Below the pieces are notes generated by a model, which did no database searches, was not told where the DNA came from, and saw only the letters and a list, made by a program, of their open reading frames with translations. Of a stretch of DNA of 64,000 bases, positions 1 through 12,120 are shown one piece after another (within the stretch, counting starts at the first letter, position 1; every line of letters starts with the position of its first letter). The position numbers and the translations under genes are program-made. The stretch comes from Acanthochlamys bracteata. Its lineage: Eukaryota; Streptophyta; Magnoliopsida; Pandanales; Velloziaceae. The stretch spans positions 5,644,501 through 5,708,500 of the forward strand of contig CM034135.1 of NCBI GenBank assembly GCA_019914995.1, in the 5' to 3' direction.

Positions 1-2
1 GT

Positions 3-2117
3 AATCTAATCAGGTGGAGGAAAAACTTTGGTAATGTGGTACTGGTCATGTTCTGCAGTAGTCCAGTTGATCGCACTGCGCTAGAATGGAGATTGCTTTA
101 TGGTCGGATCTTCAAGACTGTAGTTATTCTTTCAGAGCAGAACAACACAAATCTTGCTGTAGATTTTGGTCAGTTGTTTCAAGCATACAAGTAAGTACGC
201 ATGTAGTTACTCCCATAGGAATCTTCTTGAAATTATTTATGTTCTTATTGCTCAAAAGTTTTGGTAATATTGAAATTGGATCAAACTAGAATTTACTCAT
301 TTGGGATTGGTCAGTTGCTTTAGAGCTGCTTAACCAGAGAATCTATCTTATAGTTTTAAGTATGACCAAAATAAAAACAAAGGAACCCTCATGTTGCAAG
401 TAGTGAAGTTTTACAGTTTCTAATACTTAGTTGAGTTGTGCTCTTTGTAAACTGCTTCTTTTTAGAAGGAAAAAATTATTACTGTTCTTTACTCACGACC
501 AGTCTTAATGTAATGATTTTCAAAAATATCAAGTGGATAAAGTATAAGATGAGCAAATTAATACATTCATAAGTTTTGACATGTTCTAACTTCGATGGAG
601 ATATCTACACCCTCTTAAATTGTTTGCGTATTCTTCATTATGGATCTGAACTTTGTTAGCATATAGCTTGATTGAGTTCACTTGCAGCTTAGAATAAGAT
701 GTTCAAGTGATGCCTCTAATGTACAATTATATTTCAATGAAATGCTTTGTTTCCAAAATAGCATTCCGTAAGTCGGCAACCGAGTGAGAATATGAGACAA
801 CACACCTATAGTTTGTCTTCTTGCAAATACAATGAAAAGAAAAAGCACTTCTAAATCCAAGGTTGGCAGGACAGAACCAAATTATTCTGGATATGACTAG
901 CATATTATAATGATTACAAGCAGTGAATAAAGTAAAACTTTACAGATTAGTTTGGGTTGGAATATTAAAGCAACATGACTACATAGTTTAAGTTTCACAA
1001 TTTACATTTAGGCTGCTCATTGTTAGTGCTTTTGACCTTGTACTATGTACTTCTTTTCTAATTAGATTTGCAACTCCTAACTACCCTTGTTTGTTGGTAG
1101 TTGTGTCATCAGTCTCATTGACTTCCTCTTAATTATATGGTTTTGAAAGATTCTTGGCTAACAAACAAGGTAGTTGTTTCATCTGCAGTATGCGAGTATG
1201 AACATTTTATATGGATTTCAAAGCTAAGTTAGTAATAAAGTATTAAAGAAATGGAACAATCACTCACTTGATTCCTGGATTCATTCAATACTATCAGACT
1301 TATTAATATTGAATTAGTTGACCTTATATTCAGTGTCATTCTACAGCTATGCAACCATAGGATAAAGATCTGTCATGTGTTCTCTGCTGTTGTTAATGTT
1401 AACCTCCTGTCTGCACTTATGATTAGGTACCTCCCCAAGATTTTTGACCGTTTTGCTGGTGCTGATGGATTTCTGTTCCTTCAAGATGATATGATTCTTA
1501 ATTATTGGAATATCATGCAAGCTGATAAAACCAAACTTTGGATCACTAACAAGGTCATTTTCTTAGTGTGCTTCTATTTTTGGCTTTCTTTTATTTGTTG
1601 AACATTCTTGATTGTAGACTGCTATTTCGTACTTATCCAGGTTCCACATTCTTGGGTTACTGTCTTAATCGATGGAAATAGTACAGAATGGCTGTCAAAG
1701 CAACATGCGCTGGTGAAGCAAGTTGTTGGGAACCTTCCTGTTCATTTCCAACTTAACTACAAAGATAGCTTGTCTGAAAATAAGCTCACAATTTGTGGTA
1801 GCGAAATATTCTATGTTCCACGGCATTTTGTAGGTGATTTTGCTGATCTTGTTGGTCATGTAGGGAATCTGGACATCCACCACAATGTTGCAGTTCCAAT
1901 GTTCTTCATGTCCATGGATTCACCACAAAATTTTGATAATGATGCCCTGGCTAAGATAATTTACTGGAGAAAAATGTCAGCTAATGAAACTGCATTGAGT
2001 CATTATTTTGCTGAAGTACCTGCAGTATATCCTTTACAAATAAAAGATGAGCTTGATTTTGTAAAACTTGTAAGAGTTATGGCAGCCGGAGACCCACTGC
2101 TGATGGAGTTAGTATAA
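3..2117 (+). CDS. STL: STELLO-type glycosyltransferase, C-terminal part (5' end outside window)
   Basis: Exons 3-190, 1427-1553 and 1641-2117 join in frame to give the last ~263 residues of a STELLO protein. In Arabidopsis, STELLO1/2 are Golgi type II membrane proteins of about 760 residues that interact with cellulose synthase and affect its assembly and trafficking. Seen here: ALEWRLLYGRIFKTVVIL in the first exon, LQDDMILNYWNIMQADKTKLW in pieces across exon 2, and VAVPMFFMSMDSPQNFD plus the end GDPLLMELV in the last exon. These match my memory of the family, and the stop falls where the family normally ends. Donors at 191 (GTAAGT) and 1554 and acceptors at 1425-1426 and 1639-1640 fit consensus; the first intron is ~1.2 kb and splits a Lys codon. 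No frameshift or stop is visible. The N-terminal cytosolic part, membrane anchor and most of the DUF288 region lie upstream of the window. Confidence 0.9.
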
Positions 2118-5100
2118 TTTTTCGAGTTTGGCTGAATGCTGCATACTTCTCTGGAGGTAACATCAAAATTTTTAATGATTTTTTATATCAGAAGCCAATT
2201 TATCTACTTAAAGTAGGGGGAAGCTTAGGCATTGAGAGTCGTGTAATTGATTTCATTGCACCCCCTTGAACAACCAGAATTGGAATTGATTTATACAACC
2301 AGAATTGGAATTAGAAGGGCACAAGAACTGTCCTGGGTGTTCATTCATTTGTTCTTTCCCTTTTTAACTTTCTGGAGTCCTCACTTCTGTGTATTTTTGG
2401 TTGAAGGAGAGCTCTTTGGACAATGCGTTTGAAAACTACAGTCATGTTTCACCTCTAGGAATGTGTACTTCTTTGTATTCCTTAAGAACACATGATATTT
2501 GGTACTATATGAAATTGCCATTAATAGCCTGGAGATTGAATAGTAGATGTAAAGCTGCCTTAGTCTGTTAGAATGCTTTAGCTTGGAGCAAGTGCTCTGT
2601 GCTTGTCTAGGACTGCTTTACAGCTGCAGAAATCCTTTGGACAGATTAGGCAGCAGCTTGGACAGCATAAAGGACCTTGCCTAGTGTCCCTAGCAGACCA
2701 ATATACTAGCATGTTGTGCAGGGAGTGCCTTTGGGATGTCAACATTTGTAATGCACAGCCAATGCTTCTGATTTTGCTAGATCGGCTGTGAAGTCCTTGG
2801 ATTTATATGGACACAAACAGAGAAGAATTCCTGACTGGAATCTCTTCATATTGCTTCTTCCTCTGGAAAATGGTTGCATGCAGAAGACTGTGGAACTCCA
2901 GAACTACTGCTTGGATCCAGTGTCACAGAGTCCGTTGGTCGCATTCACTTCTTCTTCAACCAAACTTAGTCGTACTAAGTGAGGTGGGCTACTTGGATCA
3001 TTCCGCAAATATCCATATATTGACAGGGTTTTTAGGGGTGCCTGGCTAACTAATCCCAACCTTTCTGATTTATCCAGAAATGATGTCTTCCAAAATTTTC
3101 CTCCTAACAAAACAAGCCCAGGTTCGTCTGCAAAAGTTTCATATTTCATTAGCTAATACATGTGTGCTTCTTCTATTTTTTATTTTATCTTATTTTATTT
3201 AGTTATTTGGTTATAACAATGTTCTGCAGGGAGTGCATTTCTACTTTTCGCATGACAGGTAAGCAATGTATCTTGTCCTGAAATGTATTTAGAAACTTCT
3301 CTATATGAAATGATTTGATTGCAAATTGAACAGTCCAAGTGTCGAAGTAATATATGATCCTTTAAGTTTCATGAAGTTGATCTCTGGTACATAATTCTCT
3401 CACCTGAATATTTATTGATATATTTAACTTGCTGATTTCGACTTCCACAGTACTACCTTCTCAGGAATTTCTGAAAAAATTCTCTTCTTAATTTATGTTA
3501 GGAGAAATTCTGAAGACAAACCTGAAACAGTAAAATCATGGATGAATGCTTTCTCTTTTAAATTATTTTTTATTAGCTACTTTCTTCCTTGTTTGAGTAA
3601 AATTCATATATATGCTCTTTGGATTAGACTCTTTTATTTCTTTAATTTACTTCCATTCTGTAAATATGATAACAAATGGTGCCAAAAAAAAAATGGACCT
3701 GTCAACTGATTGCTCATCACGTAATAATTAAAGTTTCTAGTATGTCAAAAGTACATCCTTCTTATCCATGTTATACCTAGGATGTTGGAGTTGATACTAG
3801 CATCGGATCCTAAAAAGTTCGTATGCCTTTCTCCTTTCTTTATAACTTGAACATATCCCTTCTCCTAAAGTATCAGTTGTACTTAGTGATTTTTTATGCC
3901 TTAAGTGGATGTATGCATTTTGATGTTTCGTGCTTTTAGAATTCTCATACCCAGTGGGTTGGATCTCCGGGTCTTCTTTTAACAAATCTTTATTAGTTGA
4001 CAGGATAAAGTGGGTAACAATATGGCTCCTAAGGCATTCCTTTAACACGTCTCCAAATTCCAGCTGGTGTTATTAGTTTATATGTTTTTCTTTAGCATCA
4101 TCCTTGCATAGCTAATGTAGCTAGGTTGTTTGAATATGTTGTTGTTCTGTTGATTGGCAACCTTTCATGGTCTAGCAGTAACTAAGCTATTAATTATAAT
4201 GTGATTTAGGTTTGGACATGACGAAAGACCAGTGTCTGCCACGCGATAGACACATTAATATCAGTCTTATTGTGTGCCAAATAGCAAGCACTTTAGTGTT
4301 TGTGCTTCATTCCCTGACTGTAAGAAATTGTTCAAGATAGATGTTTTAGCATCTTGTGCTCTCACCGGAGATTGCTTCAACTCTTTTTCATGGAATGTTC
4401 ATATCACATGTCCCATAGAACTGGTAGCATAGGTAGGTTCTGAGACTATAATATTTGGGTCTTGAATTGGGGAAAATTACATTATGTTCATTTTATCTTG
4501 GAGCATTGATCATAAGTCCTATTTTAATGTTTACTGCTGCATAACTTGTCATAACACTTTTAAGCTCTTTTACATACTGTGAATTGGGAAAAGGTTTTGG
4601 CTCTTGTAATGTTGACGGAATAAATCGTACACAAACATTTCCTTTGGGCTGGTTTGAAATTAGAATTGTCGCTCTTGAACTTTTTGCAAATTGGCACTGT
4701 ATGCGTGAGAAAATATGCCTTCAGACATTTGATGCTCTTATCATCCTTGGGTTTGTAGATTCTCTCCTGTTGCTGTAGAGCATAATCCTTTAGACATGCT
4801 ATCGTTGCAGTGATTACACGATGATTGCGTTCAGTTAGGATGCACAGCTGTACAGGTGTTAAACAATATCTTAATGTTAGTAGTGCTGGAATTTATGCTT
4901 CGGTTAACTATTCTTTCAAGCAGAAATAAATAGGTTTTTTTTATTAATCCCTCATTTTGTTATTCTAGTCTTTTTTTTTTTTAAATCAAGTTTTCAAGCG
5001 ATGTTTGCTTGAAATGTTTTATTAATCCCTCCGGGTCTTTTTTTATTAATCCCTCTTTTAATTAATGTTTGCGAAATTCTTCCTGTCAGTACTATCGATT

Positions 5101-7132
5101 GCTTCAGTTCTCAAGCGAAAATCATTTCGTTAGCTATATAAGTTCATGAAACAGCAATTGCTTTACGATGTACATTGACATGACTTTTAAGATTCTTCTT
5201 TCCTATGGCCGTAGCATTATTGTCATTTAGTTTGTCATGCCGTCAGTATCAGTAAAGATCGTACACGTCGCGTTAATTAATACATATTTAGATATTAGGT
5301 GTGGAGGGTTCTCAGAAAAGATTGCTATCACATATAAAGATCTGTCTGTGGAAATTTGGAAGATGTAATGTTATCAAGGTAATTGTCTGCGCCTCTATTC
5401 TTTTTGCTTTAAGACATAATTCATCAGGTTCTCTTATGTAAAAGACACTAAAGGTAGCAGATATGACATCATATTTTCAGAATAGGATGGAGAAAATTGA
5501 AGTTTGATTTTTAAGAGATCCAATGTATTATTAGAATAGCATTTCTTTAAGAGTTTCACTATATTATAAGAATAGGCATGATTGAAGAAGGTGGTAATTT
5601 TTTAAATAATAAGAAAATTAAGAGGGTAATCTATGGGAAATATTTGTCAAATGTAGAGGATATAGTAAGTTAACTAGAACTCTATAAAGTTGTATATGGA
5701 GATCTTTCTGATGATTGTGCATATGAAGATTTTCTCAATTTGAGTCTATTATATTTTGTAAAACTCGAAATATTAAGCAGAGAGAAACATGTCTCGATTG
5801 ACTTGTCGTTGATATAGTTGGTTGATGATTTGCTTACTTTTGACAGCTTTTTTGTGGTACTTATAATTACAAGGGAACGGTTAAGTCTTTGACATTAGCC
5901 TTACAAATGGAGAATGGATAATGTTCTAACGTTTACAAAAGTTTATACTCTGGTGAATGCACCCGTATACATTGTGGTACATATATTGTTATATATTAAT
6001 TTTGAATTGATTGTTGGTAAATATTAAAAAAATTTTGATTTATTTTACTTGGATGGAGCAGATTTGAGTGTATGATCTCTTACCTGATGTGGCTAAGGTT
6101 GCTAGTTTATCAATAAGGAGTATATAGAAATGGTTTGGTGAAATATATGTTACTTGCTCTATACTTCAGTTTCATAGTTTTTTGCTTAACATGATTTCTG
6201 AAAAAATCAATCGTGTATCAATGTGTTTGCTCCTCTTATTATGCATTCATTTTTTTGCAAGTTGTATAGCTGATTTGTTTTCAACCAATATTTTTGTTGG
6301 TTTTTCTTAAGGATGATCAAGCTCCTTTAACATATTACTCAATCAAATTGCTTCATAAACTGTAAATGAGCTGCCACATATTTTTTCACATAAAAATAAA
6401 ACCACAATGCTTTGCTTTGATTTCATTAAAAGTGTAGTTGATCCAACAGAAAATATAGCCAATAATATTTTTTCTCTCATCTTGGTCATATTGCCAATCA
6501 CTATTAGAATAGGCCATTAGCTCTGCAATTTCATCATAAGTAGAAAAATGATATTTTCACTAAACTATTGTGAATTGAATATTTCAAAAGGTTAAGAGAA
6601 ATGCTTGTTACAAAAAATGTTTTTGATTTATGGTGGCTTGTTGGAATTCAAAATCAATAAGTATGCATTCATTTGGAGGTTCTCAAAACATTGAAGAAAG
6701 AATGTGGATAAATAGTAAACTAACGGGCACATAAATATTTTAAAGGAATTAGTGGGTAGTATTAAAAGGCTAGTGATGGTTGTAATAAGTTTTATTTTAT
6801 TTCAGTGACTCAGTTAATGTAATATTTGGATTGTAAAGGCTATATAAGGATGTTCTGTATTACGTTGCTTTGCATTCAACGAGAAAAATAAAAAAAGTTT
6901 GAAATTTTGGAAGTGAAAGTTCTCATTTAAAACAAGCTTTCAATCTTTTTATTGATAGACTAAATTTTATTTGATTATTAGATATTTGTAACTCGAAGAG
7001 AAAAAGAGAGACAGAGAGCAGTATAAATATAGAGCTAGAGATCGTGGGTTTTGCAGAAGACAACCTACCAGTATGGTTTTGTGAGTATAGCTTCTTTCTT
7101 TCTAAAAGAGAAAGGAAAGAAGATCAAAGAAA
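2118..7132. other. Gene-poor stretch downstream of STELLO
   Basis: About 5 kb without a supportable gene. The first part (to about 2.5 kb) may be STELLO 3' UTR. Short open frames around 2247-3149 on both strands match nothing I recognise, have no splice partners and overlap one another. Three copies of TTATTAATCCCTC lie near 4943, 5018 and 5044, next to a T-rich run. The rest is AT-rich DNA with scattered short open frames typical of unconstrained sequence. An old, unrecognisable transposon remnant between 5.3 and 6.9 kb is possible but I cannot support it. Confidence 0.5.
2270..2312. repeat. 18-bp direct repeat, two copies
   Basis: ACAACCAGAATTGGAATT occurs at 2270-2287 and again at 2295-2312, with a period of 25 bp. 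It lies about 150 bp past the STELLO stop codon, so it may be in the 3' UTR. No function can be inferred; a small local duplication is the simplest reading. Confidence 0.7.
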
Positions 7133-8012
7133 ATGGCAGAGAAGCAGAAGCAATAGAGAACAGAAATTGATATAGCCTTGCAATTTGGGTTGTAGTTGTG
7201 TGGTTTTCTAAACTATTTTTCTAGGATTAGTGTGTTTCATAAGAAAGACATTAAAGATCACAAGGAAAAAGTATTAGCAACCATCAATGGCATTATACGT
7301 AACTATGTTGCATCCAAAACTTTCAAATGCCTTGTGAAATTATCTATAGCACCGTCATGAAACATCTAGTTAGGTTTATAGATTATTATAACATCAAACA
7401 AATCCTAGGGCAAAAGCAATTCAAATTTGTTCGCTTTAATATCTTAACCCTTCCTCCAGAATGTAATCAATAGAAGCTTCTCTGTCCAAAGTTAAACTTG
7501 TAGGAAAGGCAACGTGTCATTAATGATTACAATTGGTTAAGCTACAACTTAGGTAACGGAATTGCTGAAATTACCTGCAATATCGGAATGATAATGCTTA
7601 TATGATATTTTTAATGTGAGATTGAGAATGATTCAACCAATTATTAATTAAGCTTGAAAACAGTTGCTTAAAAAGAAATAAAGACACATGACGATAATGT
7701 ATTCATTTGAAGGGTTGTATATTTGAAAGACGAGTCTTGTGTAGGTAGGCTATTATATGAGGATTTGGAGACTATCTGCTTACTCTTACACCATTATTTC
7801 AACCGAAACAATTTCGATTGAAACAAACATTAAATAACTTTGTTTGCTCTTATATGTTCGTTTAAGAAATTCGATTTAATTTGCTTTCGCTTATCAGTGA
7901 ATGCTTATGCTTTATTCTATATCAAATGCATAGTTTGAATAATTTTCAGGTAAGTGTGGCGTGGAGCACAGGCTTGATTGTTGGTCCAGCAATAGGAGGC
8001 TACTTCGCGCAG
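7133..8012 (+). pseudogene. ZIFL transporter gene fragment (orphan exon 7, possible start)
   Basis: The segment 7950-8012 is a 63-bp exon-like block between an acceptor (TTTTCAG ending at 7949) and a GT at 8013. It encodes 21 residues ending [14 protein letters not shown]. Exon 7 of the intact ZIFL gene (52546-52608) is also 63 bp, in the same phase, and ends [14 protein letters not shown]. This is the fifth-transmembrane region of a ZIFL transporter. At 7133 an ATG starts MAEKQK, close to the intact gene's MAENQK, but a stop follows one codon later and similarity ends there, so that half is weak. None of exons 2-6 or 8-17 is seen. Shortly downstream (by 8071) copia pol sequence begins. I infer a degraded ZIFL copy cut by deletion or by the retroelement insertion. 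Confidence 0.65.
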
Positions 8013-8070
8013 GTAGTGGATAGAACTTGTAGGATAATACATTATCTGTCATTGAGTTGCTAACAAGAAC

Positions 8071-10679
8071 AACAAAGGTGCCAGAAAGAGTTCTGAAATT
8101 TTAGAAATCATACACATAAATATTTGCTGTCCTGATATGTGCTCTAGTGGTCAGAAATATTTCATTACTTTCATTGATGATTATTCACGATTTATGTATC
8201 TCTACTTACTTCATAATAAGAACGAAATGTTGGATGCCTTTAAATTTTATAAGGCAGAAGTCGAGAAACAATGTGGAAAACAAATTAAAATCATGAGATC
8301 TGATAGAGGTGGTGAATTTTATGGTAGATATATAGGTACTGGACAAGCACCAGGTCCATCTGCTGGATTTTTTCAAGAGCAAGATATTATAACTCAATAC
8401 ACATTGCCTGACCCACCATCACAGAACGGTGTAGCAGAAAGAATAAATCGAACATTAATAGACACGGAGAGGAGTATGCTTAGCAACTCCAAACTTCTTT
8501 TTTTATTATGGAAAGAAGCTCTTAAAACAGCAGCGTATATATTAAATAGAGTTCCAACCAAGGCAGTTTCCAAAACACCTTTTGAATTATGAAAAGGTTG
8601 AAAACCAAGTTTAAGACATGTGCGCATTTGGGGTTGCCCAGTTGAAGTTAGAGTTTATAATCCGCAAGAAAAGAAGTTGGATCCAAGGACTATCAGTGGA
8701 TATTTTATTGGATACGCTAAAAAATTCAAAGGTTATAAGTTTTATTGTCCATACCATACCAGTAGAATTTTTGAATCGAGAAATGCTAAATTTTTTGAGA
8801 ATGATGTGGTTAGTGGGAGTGATCAATTCAAAGTTTTAGTTTTTGAGGAAGATCATGTTTCAGATACAACTCCCGAATCGAGTATAAAATTGGTCGTTCA
8901 TTCAAATAGAATGATATTGAAGAACCAATCACTCAAGTTCTACATCTTACTGAAAATACTTTAGAAAATCTTGAAGGACAACCTCCACAAGAGGGACATC
9001 CAGCTGTACAACAACCTTCACAAGAGATTGTTGATACAACATTAAGAAGATCTACTAGAGTTAGAAAATCAGCAATTTCTACTGATTATGTTGTGTATCT
9101 ACATGAATCTGACTACGATATTAGTATAGAGAATGATCCTGAGACGTTTTCACAAGCAATGGAAAGTGATAAATCTAAATTGTAGTATGATGCTATGAAA
9201 GATGAGATTGATTCTATGGCAAATAATCAAATATGGGATCTTGTTGAGTTGCCTAATGGGGTGAAGACTATTGGTTGTAAATGGATATTTAAAACCAAGA
9301 AAGATCATTAGGCAACATTGAGAGATACAAGGCCAGACTTGTTGCCAAAGGATTCACGCAGAAGGAAGGAATTGATTATCGAGAGACATTCTCTCCTGTT
9401 TCTAAAAAGGATTCCTTCCGTATCATCATGGCATTAGTTGCCCATTTTGATTTAGATTTACATCAAATGGATGTGAAAACGATATTTCTCAATGGAGATT
9501 TAGAGGAAGAGGTTTATATGAAACAACCTAAAGGATTTGTTTCCAATGAAGGTGAGCAATTGGTTTGTAAGCTACGTAAATCTATTTATGGATTAAAGCA
9601 AGCCTCCCGTCAATGGTATTTAAAGTTCCATAATGTTATTTCTTCATTTGATTTTTTGAAAACGTTATGGACCAATACATATATCACAAAGTTAGTGGGA
9701 GTAAGATTATCTTTTTGGTTTATATGTTGATGATATTTTGCTTGCAACTAATGATATGGGGTTATTGCATGAGGTAAAATAATTTCTCTAAGAATATTTT
9801 GATATGAAATATATGGGTGAGGCATCTTATGTTATTGGCATAAAGATCCATAGAGATAGATCTCAAGGTATCTTGGGATTATTTCAAGAAGCCTATATCA
9901 ATAAAGTTTTTGAGAGATTTCGGATGAAAAATTGTTCACCTAGTGTTGCACCCATAGTGAAAGGCGATAAGTTCAATTTGAATCAATGTCCTAAAAATGA
10001 ACTTGAAAGGGAACAAATGAAAAACATTCCATATGCTTCAGCTATTGGAAGCCTGATGTATGCTCAAGTCTGTACTAGACTTGACATTGAATTTGCAATT
10101 GGAATATTAGGAAGATATCAAAATAATCCAGGATTAGATCATTGGAAGGCTGCAAAGAAGGTCATGAGGTACCTTCAAGGAACTAAAAATTATATGCTTA
10201 CATCTAGACGATCCGACATTTTGGAAGTTGTTGGATATTCAGATTCAGATTTTGCTGGTTGTGTTGATTCTCGAAAGTCAACATTTGGATATATCTTCAT
10301 ATTTGCTGAAGAAGCTATATTTTGGAGAAGTGCAAAACAATCTTTAATTGCTACTTCTACTATGGAAGCCGAGTTTGTTTCTTATTTCGAGGCCACATCA
10401 CAGAGTATTTGGTTAAAGAGTTTTATTTCTGGGTTTCGAATTGTTGAGTCTATCTCTAAGCCATTGAAGATGTATTGTGACAATTCAGCTGCTGTGTTCT
10501 TTGCTAAGAATAATGAAAGTGGAAGTCAAAGTAAACACATCGACATTAAGTACTTAGCAATTAGAGAGCACATTAAAACAAATGAAGTGCAAATTGAGCA
10601 CATTCGTACTGAGCTGATGATTGCAGATCCTTTAAAAAAAGGCATGCTACCAAAGTTGTTTAAGGATCATGTAATATAA
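8071..10679 (+). pseudogene. copia pol remnant: integrase, reverse transcriptase, RNase H
   Basis: The recognisable frame starts near 8071. The integrase core shows [22 protein letters not shown] and the [11 protein letters not shown] segment, giving the D, D and E positions. Reverse transcriptase follows (about 9200-9790) with ARLVAKGF, MDVKTIFLNGDLEEEV and, after a frameshift, LYVDDILLA. RNase H ends at 10679 with SKHIDIKYLAIREH and a normal stop. Breaks: in-frame stops at 8590-8592, 8599-8601 and 9183-9185, each where Trp is usual in the family; frameshifts near 8905, 9310 and 9690; and a stop near 9778. The 5' part (gag, zinc knuckle, protease) is absent. The last segment, 9804-10679, is still open for 291 codons. 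Confidence 0.88.
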
Positions 10680-11026
10680 ATGGGACTTAGTCCTAATTTG
10701 TCACTTACTATTTAAGTTGATATGATATCAATTTCTCTGTAATGAAACTCTGGATTAAATTTGTTTTCTCATTTCTATTCGTATATATTTATGTTGAGAA
10801 TGACAAATATTTTGAGGATCCAAAATAAACATCTGAAGTTTATTCATAAAAGTATGAGTTTATTCAAATGAAAAAAAATTACATTGTAATACGTGGAAGG
10901 AAATATTTATTTATAAAAAAAATTACCGCCATGATTCATGTAATTCTATTCTTTTGTTTAAACATATGGAATACCAGACTATTTGAAAATTATGATAAAA
11001 TAAAAATTCAGACCAAGTGGGAGAAT

Positions 11027-11432
11027 GTTGGACATTATTTTAATGTCACATATTATTTATGGTCTTACTTTTATATGACATAATTATGAAATAATTAAAT
11101 AGTGGGAGTTATAATAACTATCCCATGTTTTAGTAGCTATTCCATTGAGTGTAGTTATTGGGTAGTTATTCCATTTAGTTATTTGGTAGTTACTATATTG
11201 TGGAGGTAGTTTCTTGATGGGAGAAACTACTTCACTTTTTATAAATAGCATTCATTTGGGTCCGCAACACATGCAATTTAAGAGAGATACCCTATTCCAT
11301 CATAATAATTTGTTATTGTGTTGGAAGAACTCATTGAGTTGAAGAACTAAAACAAGAGAAAGGATTGACTATGGCTGGAGGTTAGTAATTTCCTACAAGA
11401 TTATTTTCGCTTCCGCTATTATTTTGACTAAC
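11027..11432 (+). repeat. 3' LTR of the truncated copia element
   Basis: It begins TGTTGGACAT directly after a polypurine tract. It contains TATAAATAGC near 11240 as a likely LTR promoter and is followed by the leader-like text AAGAGAGATACC. I place the end at CTAACA (11432) because beyond it the sequence matches a different repeat, but the 3' edge could be off by tens of bases. No second copy exists in the window to confirm it. Confidence 0.6.
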
Positions 11433-12105
11433 AATAATAACAATCACAGCAAAAAATCTAGTTGTTTTCGACTAACAATAACAATAATTATAGGAAAAAA
11501 TCTACTGCCACTATGGCACCACCACCAACAATAACAGCAATAATCACAGTAAAAAATTAGAATATTTTTACTATTTCATCACCACCAATAATAACAGTAA
11601 TAACAATCATAGTGAAAATTGAATTATTGCCACTATGGCATTACCACCACCACCACTAACAACAATAACAACGAAAATTTATATTGAAAAAATATTTAAA
11701 TAAATTAGGCGATTAAAATAAGATAAAATTATAAAACAGATTAATCATAAAAGAGGCATAATCAATTTTATTGAATATACATATTTGAGTCTGAATATTT
11801 TAAAATATATAAATTAAAAAATTACTAATAATTGTTTACAAATGAGACATAATTAATCGTATCTTTGTATTATCATATCGAAATACAAAATCTAAACTAC
11901 ATATTATTTTTATATTAAATATATCATCAATTTAATTCTTTAATTAATTTTATTAAATTCAATTTTATCCGGATTGAAGCAGGTCGAACGAGTCAGAACG
12001 GATCGAAGAGGATCGATACATAGAAGATCATTTTGCAAATTCATATCGATTTATCATCTGGATCGACCTAAATAGTTCGTTCTGGATCTGACAACTATAG
12101 GCGTC
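11433..12105 (-). mobile_element. Non-autonomous hAT-like element, left end missing
   Basis: This stretch is homologous to the reverse complement of 44107-44812. Both share a block of CCACCACC and AAT-type imperfect repeats (here 11433-11670), an AT-rich middle and a CCGGAT-type tail. Its right end reads GATCTGACAACTATAG, which reverse-complements to CTATAGTTGTCAGATC, close to the CATAGTTGTAAGAACC terminus of the 44 kb copy. The opposite ~130 bp are absent, exactly where the copia LTR ends, so the retroelement insertion or a later deletion removed them. It has no coding capacity. Confidence 0.65.
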
Positions 12106-12120
12106 GCATGCATTTTGATT

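Larger units (their letters stand above)
8071..11432 (+). mobile_element. Ty1/copia retrotransposon, 5'-truncated and decayed
   Basis: The element runs from just before the integrase core through reverse transcriptase and RNase H to a 3' LTR. It lacks a 5' LTR, primer-binding site, gag and protease. Order integrase-RT-RNase H is the copia (Pseudoviridae) order. A purine-rich tract with AAGTGGGAGAA lies at about 11015-11026, just before the LTR start TGTTGG at 11027. No matching LTR is visible upstream, and the 5' side abuts an orphan ZIFL exon. With the frame breaks described under pol, this copy cannot transpose by itself. No target duplication can be found because one end is missing. Confidence 0.85.

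Noticed and set aside
2247..3149. Several overlapping open frames on both strands after the STELLO gene
   Set aside because: They are short, overlap each other in different frames and strands, and match nothing known. More likely 3' UTR or intergenic DNA than a separate gene.
3200..7100. Search for further ZIFL exons upstream of the orphan exon
   Set aside because: None of the conserved exon sequences (CPGC region, [24 protein letters not shown]) was found, so a larger ZIFL pseudogene is not supported.
11433..11670. CCACCACC/AAT repeats considered as a simple microsatellite
   Set aside because: The block is shared with 44510-44690 together with its flanks, so it is part of a dispersed element and not an isolated microsatellite.
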